Assembly (NCBI GenBank): GCA_036785325.1
Contig: JAXIVH010000327.1
Location: forward strand, 1-64,000
Source of the DNA: Urophycis tenuis
Taxonomy: Eukaryota; Chordata; Actinopteri; Gadiformes; Phycidae
DNA length: 64,000 bases
Direction of reading: 5' to 3'
Of the stretch, positions 33,037 to 42,942 are shown piece after piece (positions within the stretch are counted from its first letter, which is position 1; every line of letters begins with the position of its first letter). The notes beneath the pieces are model-generated. The model did no database searches, was not told the DNA's origin, and worked only from the letters and a program-made list of their open reading frames with translations. The position numbers and the translations under genes were made by a program.

Positions 33037-36000
33037 GGGGGGGGGGTGGGGCCAAAACCAGAATCAGAATCAGAATCAAGTTTATTGCCAAGTAGGTTTG
33101 CACTTACAAGGAATTCGACTTGGTGTAACAATAAAAAAAAAAAAAAAAAGTAAAATGTAAAATATCGGGGGATAAAAGAAAAACAAGTATTAAACTAAAT
33201 ATAAGCAATATATATGTGTCTTACAAGAAGAAGACACATTAACATTTACATTTACATTGAGGGGCATTTAGCAGATGCTTTTATGCAAAGCGACTTACAA
33301 AGATTACATTTGGGTACATTTACATCGGCATTATTTATGTCTTCTTACATCATATATTCATATTTACTTTGCACAATATACATCTGCACATTTATATTTA
33401 CACTTCAGTCAGACTCATCTACCAATTGCACAGTTCACCTTCAATAGGATGATTACTTTGTATGTATATAGTAGGTTTTCATTGAGCTCTCATATAATTT
33501 TATAAATTTATCTCAATTTCGGTAAATCTATTTATTGTTTATACTCTATTTTTTATTGCACTCCTTTATCCCACTGTGCTGCTGGTCAATGTGAATTTCT
33601 CCTGAGGTGGGATTAATAAAGGAATATCTTATTTTATTACATAGTGCATTAGTATGTATTCAGCGGCAGCCTCCATGTTGGTCCTTACCTCCCCAGGTGG
33701 CGTTGAAGTTGCGGTTGAGGTCGGTACCGACACACGAGGAGCCCGCCGGGCCTGGCCTTCGGTTCTTCCTCCAAAGGCGGGTCTGCCGTCAGAACAGTTC
33801 AATACTTTCACAAAGGAATATGTGTCACGGTCATGGACTCCAAGGACTCAAGTCACCAACACACACATTTGCAGCAAATGAACAAAGAAGTGATTTTTGT
33901 TCAAAATGTGTGATTTTCGTTTTTTGTTGTTGTTGTTGCAGAATCTGTTAGTTGAGATCACGGAGAAGCCTCTCCATGTTTCAGATAACAGTATTGGTTT
34001 CTTTAAAAGTATACATTTTGTGTTTGAAATCGGTTGTGCCCATAGAGAGAGGTGACAACTGCAAATCTTTAGGAGGCTTTTTCTCCGTTTTGGCTTTTGT
34101 GATGTTTCTACTTTCAAATGGCCACAACTTCTCCAAATATTATCATATGTTAGTTTCCATGACCTGACACAATTTTTTTTGTTTGCCTGTGTAGACAGGA
34201 CAGCTGAAGGGAGAAACAGGAAGTGTTTTATGTCTATATTATGAAAAAGGAGGTTATGGATATTTCACCTCAAGGTAAACTTTCATCTAAGGTTATATTT
34301 TACCGACGGCGCTATGAAGAATACAACTTTTTCTAGATTTTTTTTTAGACTAAGTTGATTCATTATCGATAAAGGCATAAATAACTATAATGTTAATGCA
34401 TATCTCAAGTGCCCAGAGCCCAAAGTGTCATCTCCTGGTCAAAATTGTGTAGTATTCCCTGTGACAACAGCAGAAATAGCTATAATCATGTCCATAGCGG
34501 TACATCTCGCGGTTCTACTGAACTCAAATCCAGGTACTCTAGTAATAGTAATAGTACTGACCGTGTTGTCTACCCAGGAGTGTCGATAGCCGTCCACATT
34601 CAACACAGGGGTGATGTAAAAGTACAAGTTCTTCATCATCTCTTGCATCTTGCCCCCCGCTCTGTACTCCTGCAGGATCTGCCAAGACAGGATGGAGAGA
34701 AGGGAACATGGGAGCTCATAGAGAGCATACACCATCCTCATGCACCATCCTCATACACAATCCTCATGCACAATCCTCATGCACAATCCTCATGCACCAT
34801 CCTCATGCACAATCCTCATGCACCATCCTCACACACAATCCTCATGCACAATCCTCACACACAATCCTCACGCACCATCCTCATGCACAATCCTCACACA
34901 CAATCATCATGCACAATCCTCATGCACCATCCTCATGCACCATCCTCATGCACCATCCTCATGCACCATCCTCATGCACAATCCTCACACACAATCCTCA
35001 TGCACAATCCTCACACACAATCTTCATACACAATCCTCATGCACCATCCTCATACACAATCCTCATGCACCATCCTCATGCACAATCCTCATGCACAATC
35101 CTCATGCACAAGCCTCATTGTGTGTACTGCACTTTCTTGTTGTCTTTCTTGTCTCATTTCACTGTACTTAATTGTCTGTTGTTACGGTCTGTTTTTATGA
35201 ACGAGGACCCCAGATGGAAACTAGCCGCTCTGCTAAATCTGGTGCAGCCGTCTTCTCGTTTGTTCTATGATTAATGCACTTGCACACTGTTCCTTTTGAT
35301 AAATTCAATAAACTAAACTAATACACGGGCGGCATGGTGGTGCAGTGGTTAGCACTGTCGCCTCACAGCAAGAGGGTTCTGGGTTCGAATCCACCTGGGA
35401 CCTTTCTGTGTGGAGTTTGCACTCCGGCTTCCTCCCACAGACCAAAAACATGCAGGTTGGGGATTAGGTTAATTGGTGGCTCTAAATTGACCATAGGTGT
35501 GTATGTGAGTGTGAATGGTTGTTTGTCTCTATATGTTAGCCCTGTGATAAGCTGGCGACCTGTCCAGGGTGTACCCCGCCTCTCGCCCGTTGTAGCTGGG
35601 ATTGGCTCCAGCCCCCCCCGCGACCCTCTAGAGGAGAAGCGGAAGCGGTATAGAAAATGACTGACTGACTGACTAAACTAATACATGTCCTTCATTGTCA
35701 TGATCTTCGTCATCTCATGGTTTGTCCGTGCTGACCTGAGACACAAAGTACTGGCAGAAGGCGGGCGAGATCCACTCCCTGGCGTGGATGCCACAGTCCA
35801 TCCAGATGGCCTTCTTCATCATGCCACTCCTCTCACCGATCTGAAAAACACAAGGTTGACCGATCAGCACAAATGCCAAAAACCCATACAAACCCACAGA
35901 TCGGCATCATCAAATGAGTAATTCTTCTTCTTCATCAAAGAACATGTTTTTGGCACCGCTGTGGTGGAAACGAGCTCCCCGCCAATGTCAGGACTGTCAG

Positions 36001-39000
36001 GAGTCACTCCCCATCTTCTGGAAGAGACTCAACACCCACTTGTTCAGAGTTCACCTGAACCCTGCATAACCCCTACCCTCATGTTCTTATTTGTTGTACG
36101 TCTTGGCACCTTAATCGCTCTTTGTAACTCGGCACTTAGTCAGAGATGTTGCATATTAGCAATTGTTATACAGGGGGCTCCCTGTAGTGGCTCGCATCAA
36201 ATTCAAGATGATGCTACTGGCCTACAAAGTTGTTAATGGAACTGCCCCCTACCTACCTCCAAGCGTTAGTGAAACACCAAAAAAGGTCTGGCTTCGCCAC
36301 AGTCATGGCTCGCCGTGAAAACAGAAGAGGACAGCTACTTCAAGCCTCTTTGGAATATATGTTTAGTGTTTGACCTAAACGTTCACTTTTCTGTTCTGTG
36401 TCCGCTGTCCAAAATAAAAAGTCAAGATAGTTTTCAAATGTTCAGCTGAAAAAAAAAAAAATGCCGTCAAAATGATTGTGTTGTTGAAATGATGTGTTTA
36501 AGTTATTTGTAATCAAAAACTGATACAGGGGGATCAAAGAGTGATATATTAGTGTGATGAAAAGTACTAGAGTGATAAGAAGTCCTAAAGAATGCTTGAT
36601 AAGCAGACTATGATAAATAATTAAGTGTATTTTCCGTGTGTTTATCTCGGCACTTTATAATTGCTCTTTGTAACTTGGCACTTGAGATGTTGTATACTAG
36701 CAATGGTTAATCAAGCAATTGAAATGCTTGAAACTTGTTCGACTTTCTTACTGTATTAGCAGCAATGAAATGTTTCAACTTCTTCTGACAAATGTACTCT
36801 TTGTAAGTCGCTTTGGATAAAAGCGTCTGCTAAATGTCCCTAAATGTAAATGTAAATGTTTGGATTATTCTACTGACCTGGGGAATGGTAGTCTGACAAC
36901 ATGACAATATAGCAGGGACACGGCAAACGTCAGAGAACATGTAAAAGGGGTAAAAGGGGGCATTTAGCAGACACTTGTCCCAAAGCGACTTACAATCAGT
37001 ACATGTGTGGGGGGTTCGACATGTGGACAGTTGGAGGAGGAGGAGGGGGGATCAAGGGGATCGAACCGCCGACCCTACGGTGAGTGGTACGACCCGCTCT
37101 GTCCACCCTGCTCTACCCCCACTGAGCTACTGCCGTCCAAAAAAGGGGTAAAGGGGGGCGTTTAGCAGACACTTTTGTCCAAAGCGACTTACAATAAGTA
37201 TGTGTGTGTGGGGGGTTCGACATGTGGACAGTAGGAGGAGGAGGAGGAGGAGGAGGAGGATGGGGGATCAATGGGATCAAAAGGACAGAGTGGACGACCC
37301 GCTCTGTCCACCCTGCTCTACCACCACTGAGCTGCTGCCACCCCTACACATCGACTCAATCTCCCAAAGTGATGTGTTTTTTTTTAAGTTGAGCGCATAC
37401 GTACCATAACATATTGAAAGCAGGAGTGAACTAAAAGGAGGAGACGTTTACCTTCAGCAGGTTGATGTCTCTCTTCTCATAGGTCAGCCCGTAGCGCTCG
37501 ATGGCCACGATGTCCGGGTTGTCAAACAGAATCTGGTTCATCCAGCCGTCTATCTGTGGGTTCAAGTGGCCTCACTGAGTAAGCAAGTAAAGGCAAACTC
37601 AATGAACACATCTGCACCTGCATCTTTTGAGGATGTTGAAAGACGCCAATGAGAGATGATGAACTTACACATCTACATGCACTTTGATGTTCTGTTGAAT
37701 CAAATGCATTGTCTTTTCGGGGGAGGTTGATGTAATACACACATTGCACATACATACATTCTTGCACTGAAATTAGTTCAGTTTACATTTTTAGTTTATA
37801 TTGAGTTTATATTTTATATTTATATTTTTAATTTATATATTTTATTTTTTATATACATACATACTTTTTACTTCTAATTCATCCATTCTGTGCATTCTGT
37901 GTATTCTAATGCTGCTGCTACGTTGAAATTTCCCAGCTTGGGATTAATAAAGGATTTCTATTTCTGTTTCTATTTCTATGTGAGGTTGTTCTGAACATCT
38001 TATCAGACTGAACGTTGTGTGTGAGTGTAGGGGGGCAGAATGAGACGTCCTCACCTCATCCATGGGGTGGTATATGTTGTAGTTGTGGCTTGCTCTGGTG
38101 AACACATGCACAAACACAGTATTGAGACATAGTTAGTCATTCGTGAAGTCTCAAACATACAATATCATGCAAAAAAAAACCCTGTTAATTTGGATGAATT
38201 GTTGATGGATAATAATTGAAATTGGTTCAGCAATAATGTCAGCAAATAAAAGTAAGATAATGATTTATTGCATATACAGGACTGATAAGAGGGTCTATTG
38301 GTCATTCTCCAACAGTCTACACTTTGAAATGTAGACAGTTAGAGGAGGAGGAGGAGGAGGAGGAGGAGGAGGAGGAGGAGGAGGAGGAGGGGGGATCAAG
38401 GGGATCGAACCACCGACCCTACGGTGAGCGGACGACCCGCTCTGTCCACCCTGCTCTACCCCACTGAGCTACTGCCACCCCAGTTTTATTTATCTTTATT
38501 TAGAAGTTTATTGAGCAGGGACAAACATTGATCTACATTGTTTCATATGAAATATAAAATAGATGCCAATGCACACAGGTTTCTAGTCAAGACTACTTTG
38601 CAACCCTTGTCCCTAGTTAGGGCTTTACTAAAAGTTACACACAAAGGAAAATACAAAAGTTGTTCAAGAGCATTGACTCAGAATTAACAGTCTAACTAAC
38701 TTCTAACTTCTAACACTCTATTATACGTAGAGTGTCTGTCTCTTCTTTCTTTTTTCCCTGGAGTATTTGTAACAAATGCAATTTCCCTCAGGGATCATTA
38801 AAGTATGTCTGTCTGTCTATCTGTCTGTCTGTCTGTCTGTCTGTCTGGTTTTACATTAAAGTCAGGGACAACTCATTTTCCAGGAAGTCTATTTCAGGTG
38901 CTGAACTCAACCATCAGTGTCGTTACTGATACAAATATAGTGCAATCAACCTACAGACAGTCTGTGTGTCAGACTACTGTACATATAGTCATACATGTAC

Positions 39001-39102
39001 ATGTACATATACAACATTGGTTTCCTGTGATTCCTTTTTGCAGGAAGTCGCATTTTCCTACAACCTACATCACCTAATCGTGTGACTTTTAAAACAAGCC
39101 TA

Positions 39103-39142
<40 letters not shown>

Positions 39143-39256
39143 TTGGACATCAAATGTGCACCTTTACCCTTTTAACTTCAAAGTTTGAACTCACCTCTGC
39201 GTCGACCCCGCCCCCATCTGCAGGATCACCGCCAGCACTCCCAGCGATGCCAACAT
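26453..39256 (-). CDS. cpo: carboxypeptidase O, nine exons
   Basis: Exons on the minus strand: 39256-39195, 38094-38055, 37553-37452, 35840-35736, 34678-34562, 33782-33689, 32994-32792, 31202-31118, 26721-26453. All introns are GT-AG, all phases join, and the protein is 358 aa. It is an M14 zinc metallocarboxypeptidase that removes single C-terminal residues. Zinc ligands are in GIHAREW and TIHSYGQL. The substrate arginines and Asn lie in RLWRKNRRP and DLNRNF, the Tyr in SPDILYPN, and the catalytic Glu in SFTFELRD. SGSSRDW carries Arg at the specificity position (equivalent to bovine CPA 255), which in CPO favours acidic C-terminal residues. A signal peptide (MLASLGVLAVILQMG) is followed almost at once by the catalytic domain, without the large propeptide of CPA/CPB. 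The Ala-rich hydrophobic C-terminus suggests a GPI anchor, as in mammalian CPO of the gut brush border. Confidence 0.95.
26745..27345 (-). mobile_element. L2-like LINE 3' end with ORF2 C-terminus
   Basis: The minus strand encodes LLAYKAVNGTAPTYLQ, FSVLAPQWW and LPIFRKRLKTHLFRVHLN then a stop, the typical C-terminus of an L2-clade ORF2. The 3' UTR follows, with TAGCAATTGAAATGCTTGAT and a tail like GGATAAAAGCGTCTTGC. It lies in cpo intron 8 in the gene's sense orientation. Confidence 0.7.
27358..27850 (-). repeat. 47-bp minisatellite derived from a SINE tail
   Basis: About ten copies of a 47-bp unit run from CCTATGGTACATAGGAGCAG to GTTCATTTGACCCAT. The last copy continues into GTTCAGCGCCTGGGGAGCAA and GTTGGGGTTCAGC. 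The reverse complement of that junction is inside the SINE at 50685-50760. The array therefore grew by tandem duplication of part of an inverted SINE within cpo intron 8. Confidence 0.85.
27878..28162. mobile_element. hAT-type MITE
   Basis: The 285-bp element has termini CAGTGGTTCTCAGCTGG and CCAGTTGAGAACCACTG and an exact 8-bp target duplication CCCTACTC (27870-27877 and 28163-28170). It has no coding capacity and lies in cpo intron 8. Confidence 0.92.
28230..30985 (+). pseudogene. Rex1/CR1-like LINE, 5' truncated, frameshifted ORF2
   Basis: Reverse transcriptase coding runs in three frames: 28237-29109, 29087-29761 and 29784-30173. Visible motifs are ARKAAGPDNIPGRVLK, NDYRPVALTPIIMKCFE, LFLDFSSAFNTI, GAPQGCVLSPLLFTLLTHDC and the catalytic IADDTTVVG. 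The first frame break, in CAGTTTGGCCAACAGG, looks like loss of about 8 nt from a longer CAGTTTGCC...GGCCAACAGG. The second lies at a T-rich patch near 29750. The 3' UTR has TGTTAAATAACTGTTCATAG repeats and ends TGACAATAAAGTTTACTTGA. The endonuclease domain is missing. It sits antisense in cpo intron 8. The clade call (Rex1/Babar) is from remembered similarity; a related CR1 group is possible. Confidence 0.85.
31043..31096. repeat. (TG)n microsatellite beside a cpo splice donor
   Basis: On the minus strand this is a CA array beginning about 22 nt after the cpo exon 8 donor GTAAGT (31117-31112). Confidence 0.95.
31118..31202 (-). CDS. cpo: cpo exon 8
   Basis: Encodes MKVGNGAAEVMKKVHGK then TYRVGTSPDIL. 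The split codon to exon 9 restores the substrate-binding Tyr. Confidence 0.95.
31230..31615 (+). mobile_element. two L2-like LINE 3' UTR fragments
   Basis: The first (31230-31460) has GCAATGGTTAGCCTAGCGAT and the tail CAGTCGCTTTGGATAAAAGC. The second (31495-31615) repeats the upstream part only (CTTAGCACTTAGCATCATCG). Confidence 0.65.
31850..32095 (+). mobile_element. LINE 3' end fragment
   Basis: Ends GAAGGAACTGACAATAAAGC then AACTTTGAACTTTG, the same style of terminus as the Rex1-like element at 30985. Confidence 0.5.
32345..32470 (-). mobile_element. LINE 3' end with TCTG tail
   Basis: The reverse complement of the block at 38700-38848, including ACACTCTATTATACGTAGAG and the TCTG repeats. 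A degraded ORF C-terminus (ERYRKSFL-like) is readable at 32150-32250 on the same strand. Confidence 0.6.
32792..32994 (-). CDS. cpo: cpo exon 7 (zinc ligand His, HSYG)
   Basis: Begins after a CA/C-rich acceptor tract. It encodes VSSNCSSDIYPGTSALSEPE and DDFLCFLTIHSYGQLILVP, and ends in phase 0 before GTGAGT. Confidence 0.95.
33005..33150. repeat. (TG)n/(G)n run and LINE 3' tail
   Basis: TG repeats and a G-run at about 33005-33048 form the polypyrimidine side of the exon 7 acceptor on the minus strand. Next to it is CCAGAATCAGAATCAGAATC, the inverted tail of a fish LINE. Confidence 0.8.
33241..33315 (-). mobile_element. L2-like LINE/SINE tail fragment
   Basis: Reverse complement of the TAAGTCGCTTTGCATAAAAG...CTGCTAAATG tail. 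Confidence 0.6.
33689..33782 (-). CDS. cpo: cpo exon 6 (substrate-binding Arg/Asn)
   Basis: Encodes TRLWRKNRRPGPAGSSCVGT then DLNRNFNATW, with the conserved WRK-x-R and NR motifs. The donor is GTAAGG. Confidence 0.95.
33870..34170. repeat. unclassified interspersed repeat, copy B (inverted)
   Basis: Inverse of 26026-26350, sharing GATCACGGAGAAGCCTCTCC, CTTTAGGAGGCTTTTTCTCC and TTCAAATGGCCACAACTTCT. It lies in cpo intron 5. Confidence 0.55.
34562..34678 (-). CDS. cpo: cpo exon 5
   Basis: Encodes ILQEYRAGGKMQEMMKNLYF and YITPVLNVDGYRHSWVDNT, the core strand and VLNVDGY motif of M14 peptidases. The donor is GTCAGT. Confidence 0.95.
34723..35113. repeat. 12-bp minisatellite (ATCCTCATGCAC)n
   Basis: About 32 units alternate ATCCTCATGCAC and ATCCTCACACAC in cpo intron 4, about 45 bp from the exon 5 acceptor. 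Confidence 0.95.
35326..35671 (+). mobile_element. tRNA-derived SINE (second family)
   Basis: The head GGTGCAGTGGTTAGCACTG is an A box and GGTTCGAATCC is a B box. The body has CTCCGGCTTCCTCCCACAGA and AGCTGGCGACCTGTCCAGGG, and it ends in CTGA repeats. It is flanked by a 14-bp target duplication ACTAAACTAATACA (35312-35325 and 35672-35685). Inserted in cpo intron 4. Confidence 0.88.
35736..35840 (-). CDS. cpo: cpo exon 4 (zinc ligands H-x-x-E)
   Basis: Encodes IGERSGMMKKAIWMDCGIHA then REWISPAFCQYFVSQ, which holds the first two zinc ligands. Confidence 0.97.
35945..36280 (+). mobile_element. L2-like LINE fragments (ORF2 C-terminus pieces)
   Basis: The first piece has the C-terminus CQDCQESLPIF ... 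LNTHLFRVHLNPA and part of the 3' UTR. The second (36170-36280) encodes FKMMLLAYKVVNGTAP, which lies further upstream in the ORF, so two truncated copies abut. Confidence 0.65.
36281..36639. other. no gene seen
   Basis: AT-rich intronic sequence of cpo intron 3 without recognisable repeats. Confidence 0.5.
36640..36862 (+). mobile_element. L2-like LINE 3' UTR fragment
   Basis: A complete tail: GTAAGTCGCTTTGGATAAAA then GCGTCTGCTAAATG and TAAATG repeats at the end. Confidence 0.7.
36945..37345 (-). mobile_element. two tandem copies of the tRNA-headed SINE
   Basis: Copies at 36945-37137 and 37146-37345, same orientation. Each has the tail AAGTCGCTTTGGGACAAGTG-like end, a GGA-rich middle and a head related to GGCAGTAGCTCAGTGGG. 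The second has a GGA repeat expansion. Confidence 0.8.
37452..37553 (-). CDS. cpo: cpo exon 3
   Basis: Encodes IDGWMNQILFDNPDIVAIER and YGLTYEKRDINLLK. The donor is GTAAAC. Confidence 0.95.
38055..38094 (-). CDS. cpo: cpo exon 2
   Basis: A 40-nt exon encoding ASHNYNIYHPMDE after the split Arg codon. The YNIYHPM motif is characteristic of CPO just before the catalytic domain. Confidence 0.93.
38330..38482 (-). mobile_element. tRNA-headed SINE with GGA expansion
   Basis: The head (GGTGGCAGTAGCTCAGTGGG) and body are present and the tail is missing. (GAG)n at 38341-38391 expanded inside the element. Confidence 0.75.
38700..38848 (+). mobile_element. LINE 3' end with TCTG tail
   Basis: Best copy of this terminus: ACACTCTATTATACGTAGAG, then AATTTCCCTCAGGGATCATT, then (TCTG)n. 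Confidence 0.7.
39102..39145. repeat. (TA)n followed by (T)n
   Basis: Simple repeat in cpo intron 1, about 50 bp downstream (in gene orientation) of the exon 1 donor. Confidence 0.9.
39195..39256 (-). CDS. cpo: cpo exon 1 (signal peptide)
   Basis: The ATG at 39256-39254 encodes MLASLGVLAVILQMGAGSTQ, a short hydrophobic secretion signal, and ends at GTGAGT. About 150 bp upstream, CAATAAA/TTTATTG at 39407-39413 could be a CDX-type site, which would fit intestinal expression; that is inference only. Confidence 0.9.
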
Positions 39257-39864
39257 GGTCTCCTTAAAATCCCTTCAAAGTCACCACAATCTCTCAGAGA
39301 CAGTGTCCGCGTGTGTGTTTGTGTGTGCGTGCCTGTGTGAGTGTGTGAGTGAACGGCTGTGTTCAAGCGCACTGAAGCACGGCACCTCTCTCTTCTTTCT
39401 GTGATTCAATAAACCTTGACCCCCCCAACTCTGACTGCATGCTTGGCCCGGTCCACGGGGGCAATGTGTCATTTAAGAGCAGGCGATAGTTACCATTCAT
39501 TGGCTTTACAGATGGCATGTCGTGTCAGTGGTGTCAGTGTGTGTGTTTTTTCTCTGGAACTTCCCAAACAGACAAAAAAAAACAAAACACAACCCGCAAC
39601 GTATGGAGGACTAAAAGTGCCAAAGTTAAATAAATAAATACACCATTAAATAATTACTTAAATGTGTCATTAATTTATTCATTAAAATTGGAATTAAATA
39701 CTTAAATGTGTCATTAATTAATTGAAATACTGATTAATTGAATGTTTGTTTTTTAATTACACAAAAAAAACGAAATAAAACTTTCATTTATCAAAACAAC
39801 AAAACAAACCTTTTATTTGCTTATACTAATGTTATTATCATTATTATATTATCATTGTTATGAT

Positions 39865-40060
39865 ATACATTTACATTTTGTGCATTTAGCAGACACTTTT
39901 ATCCAAAGCGCCTTACAAAGAGTACATTTGTCAGAAGAAGGTGAAACATTTCTTTGCTGCTAATACAGTAAGAAAGTCACCAGAACAAGTTTCAAGTATT
40001 TCAATCGCTAGGTGAACCATTGCTAGTATACAACATCTCTGACCAAGTTACAAAGATATA
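39865..40060 (-). mobile_element. L2-like LINE 3' UTR fragment
   Basis: Reverse complement of the tail and adjacent UTR (GCTGCTAATACAGTAAGAAA, CAATCGCTAGGTGAACCATT). Confidence 0.65.
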
Positions 40061-40646
40061 CATTTATATATATACATGTGTGACAATAAACTTGAAACAA
40101 TATATAATCATATCGTTACTTATGGAATGCCCTGCTACTTGATAACTGTGCTACACTGGTAGATGTTATTTATGGAGTAACAGCCCAAAGGTCTCCCACC
40201 ACATATATAGGTGTCATAAATGTGCAGCTAGGGTCTTTGAACATTTAGGGTCTTTAACGGTCATAAAAGCAACCAATATGATAAGAATATGAGTCACAAA
40301 GAGATATAAGATGAAGGATGCATTTGAAGTCTGAAAAGACCCAGAGTGAAAAAAAACACAGACCATGTGACACTTCCTCAAATGTTCCTGTGACACTTCC
40401 TCAAAAGTTAAATGACCTCATAGAAGAGAGGAAGAAAAATGACCTCATAGAAGAGAGAAGAGAAAAAAACCTTCTCTAAAAAATTAATCACAAAGCCACC
40501 AAACTAATTTGCATTTGACGTTGAAGATGTTTGACACTCACTTTTTTTTCCTTCCATAATTTAATTCACTTAAATTATGAGAACCTTGAAGGTCAACTTT
40601 TACCCCTCATGTTCACAACACTTCTGGCTTTGACAATGTTGTGTGC

Positions 40647-41794
40647 CAGGGCTATAGTACTCCGAGTCCAGTCTTGGACTCAAGTCCGGACTCGCAACGT
40701 TTTTCTTTTCTCTGGTCTCAGACTTGTCTTGGATTCGCTGGTATTTGGACTTGGACTTGTCTCGGTCTCTGCCACTGGTCTAGGTGTATTTATTTTGTCT
40801 AGAACCAGTGGCGGCTGGCCCATAGAGGGCGATAGGGCACCGCTCCCCCTTGACCCACAATAAATAAATACATTAAAAATAAAATAAAACTAATAACAAT
40901 AAATTATACAAATTGTCAGTATTTGTGTGTTTGAAATATGACTGTACCCAGTAATATGTGCAAAATATGATAGGAAATCATCTGTGCAAGATGTATGCTT
41001 TTCCTACACGTCCCTTGTCCCATGCTTCAACTGCTCTGGGGCGATGGAGAAATCGCCCCCAAGGAGGCGGGTCTGTGTAACTGTTTAGCCAATTACTCAT
41101 TTAAGATGTGAAACGCATGACATAACATTTGGCCAATCAGCGTCCTCAAATCCAAGCCGATATGGGTGATTACTTTATCGCCCCAAGCGAGCGAATGCAG
41201 GGGCGAGTCAGGGCGAGTCTGTATATAGTTGTATACAGTTGTAGATAGTTGACCTTAGTATTTTTTAGTCCTTAATTTTCACTACCTATTAATCTGCTGA
41301 TTATTTTCTTGATTGTTTATATGTTTACTGTAATTTCATAGAGCCCAAAGTGACTACAAATTCAATGTCAAATGAAAAAAAAATGGAAAGCTTGTGATGT
41401 GACTGAAATTGACTGAATATGGCACAGCCCCACCTAGAATATTCTTCACCAGCCGCCACTGTCTAGAACACTGTCCACTTGATAACCAATCACACTCTAG
41501 TTTATCTTTGCGCGCCCTGCATCTGCGTGCCCTGCTAACTGTAACGTTGTTGTCATTCATATTCATTGATTCACACACACACTGACAAACAAAGATGTCC
41601 GCCAATTCTGCCATCATAAAATACGACTTGTTTTGTTCTGTACTGGACTCGGTCTTGACTTGGACTCAAATAGTTTTTGACTCGGTCTTGTCTTGGACTC
41701 GAACCTCTTTGCACTCGGTCTTGACTTGGTCTCGACTAGTCCTGGTCTTGGACTTGTCTTGGACTCGACAAAGGTTGTCTTGACTACAGCCCTG
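40647..41794. mobile_element. non-autonomous hAT element (outer of a nested pair)
   Basis: Termini are CAGGGCTATAGTACTCCGAG and TTGTCTTGACTACAGCCCTG. The target duplication is TTGTGTGC/TTGTGTAC (7 of 8; 40639-40646 and 41795-41802). The body repeats the words TCTTGACTTGGACTCG. It is interrupted by the hAT element at 40806-41461. Confidence 0.82.
40806..41461. mobile_element. non-autonomous hAT element (inner)
   Basis: The 656-bp element has perfect 13-bp termini CAGTGGCGGCTGG and an exact 8-bp duplication TCTAGAAC (40798-40805 and 41462-41469). Confidence 0.92.
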
Positions 41795-41909
41795 TTGTGT
41801 ACAATTCAACGTTGGGACACACGTGTTTATGATAGGTACCATAAATTGACCCAGGCTTTTTTAAATGACTTTATTTCCTTCTTTAATGGTGATCATCGAG
41901 CAATTACGT

Positions 41910-42340
41910 AGCATTAGATTAGATTCAATTAGATTCAACTTTATTGTCATTGTGCAGAGTAACAAGTACAGAGTCAACGATATGGAGTTGGCCTTCTCAC
42001 CAGAAGTGCATACAAGCGATTAAAGGTGCAGTATTGTACATGAGTAGTGCAATATGGGTGGAAAGTTTTAAAGCGGCAGTAGTAATTAAAGTGACAACCA
42101 AATGCAAAGGAAAATGCAGAGGAGCGATTAAAGGTGGAGTATCGTACACGAGTAGTGCAACATTGAAAAAGTGGCAGTAGTAATTAAAGTGGCAGAAGTG
42201 AACAGTAAAGAACAACAGCAAACAATAACCAGGTAGTGCAAGGTGAGGAAGTAATTGTAGAGCAAGTGCAGAAGTAGCTACAAGAGTTACAAGTTAATAC
42301 GAGTGGAAGATTTCATGGCGATACATTTGACCAAACATAG
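41910..42340 (-). mobile_element. LINE 3' end fragment
   Basis: TTAGATTCAACTTTATTGTC is the inverse of a common GACAATAAAGTTGAATCTAA terminus. A diverged internal duplication follows (GCGATTAAAGGTGCAGTATT at 42014 and GCGATTAAAGGTGGAGTATC at 42124). Confidence 0.5.
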
Positions 42341-42410
42341 AAGTTAAGTCACGCAAGGTTCAGATATACTTCTGTATTATGTGGTTAGAAGGAAACTTGA
42401 TGCCTGCACA

Positions 42411-42412
<2 letters not shown>

Positions 42413-42483
<71 letters not shown>

Positions 42484-42508
42484 AAACACACACACACACA
42501 CACACACA

Positions 42509-42559
<51 letters not shown>

Positions 42560-42783
42560 TTACATTACATTGAGGGCATTTAGCAGAAGCTTTTATCCAA
42601 AGCGACTTACAAAAAGTTCATTTGTCAGAAGAAGGTGAAAAGATTTAATTGCAAGTAATACAGTAAGAAAGTCACCAGAACAAGTTTCAAGCATTTCAAT
42701 TGCTAGGTGAACCACTGCTAGCATACAACATCTCTGACTAAGCGCCAAGTTACAAAGAGTGATTAAAATGCCACACACACACA

Positions 42784-42856
<73 letters not shown>

Positions 42857-42869
42857 AAACACACACACA

Positions 42870-42942
<73 letters not shown>

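Noticed and set aside
33629..33881. ORFs covering cpo exon 6 in other frames
   Set aside because: The minus-strand frame with TRLWRKNRRP and DLNRNF between proper splice sites explains the sequence.
34735..35110. Direct repeats as a CRISPR array
   Set aside because: Units are 12-bp contiguous minisatellite repeats without unique spacers, in a vertebrate intron. The same applies to the arrays at 55.9 and 63.2 kb.
34409..35274. His/Ser/Pro-rich ORFs up to 263 codons
   Set aside because: Frames of the ATCCTCATGCAC minisatellite on the strand opposite cpo exon 5.
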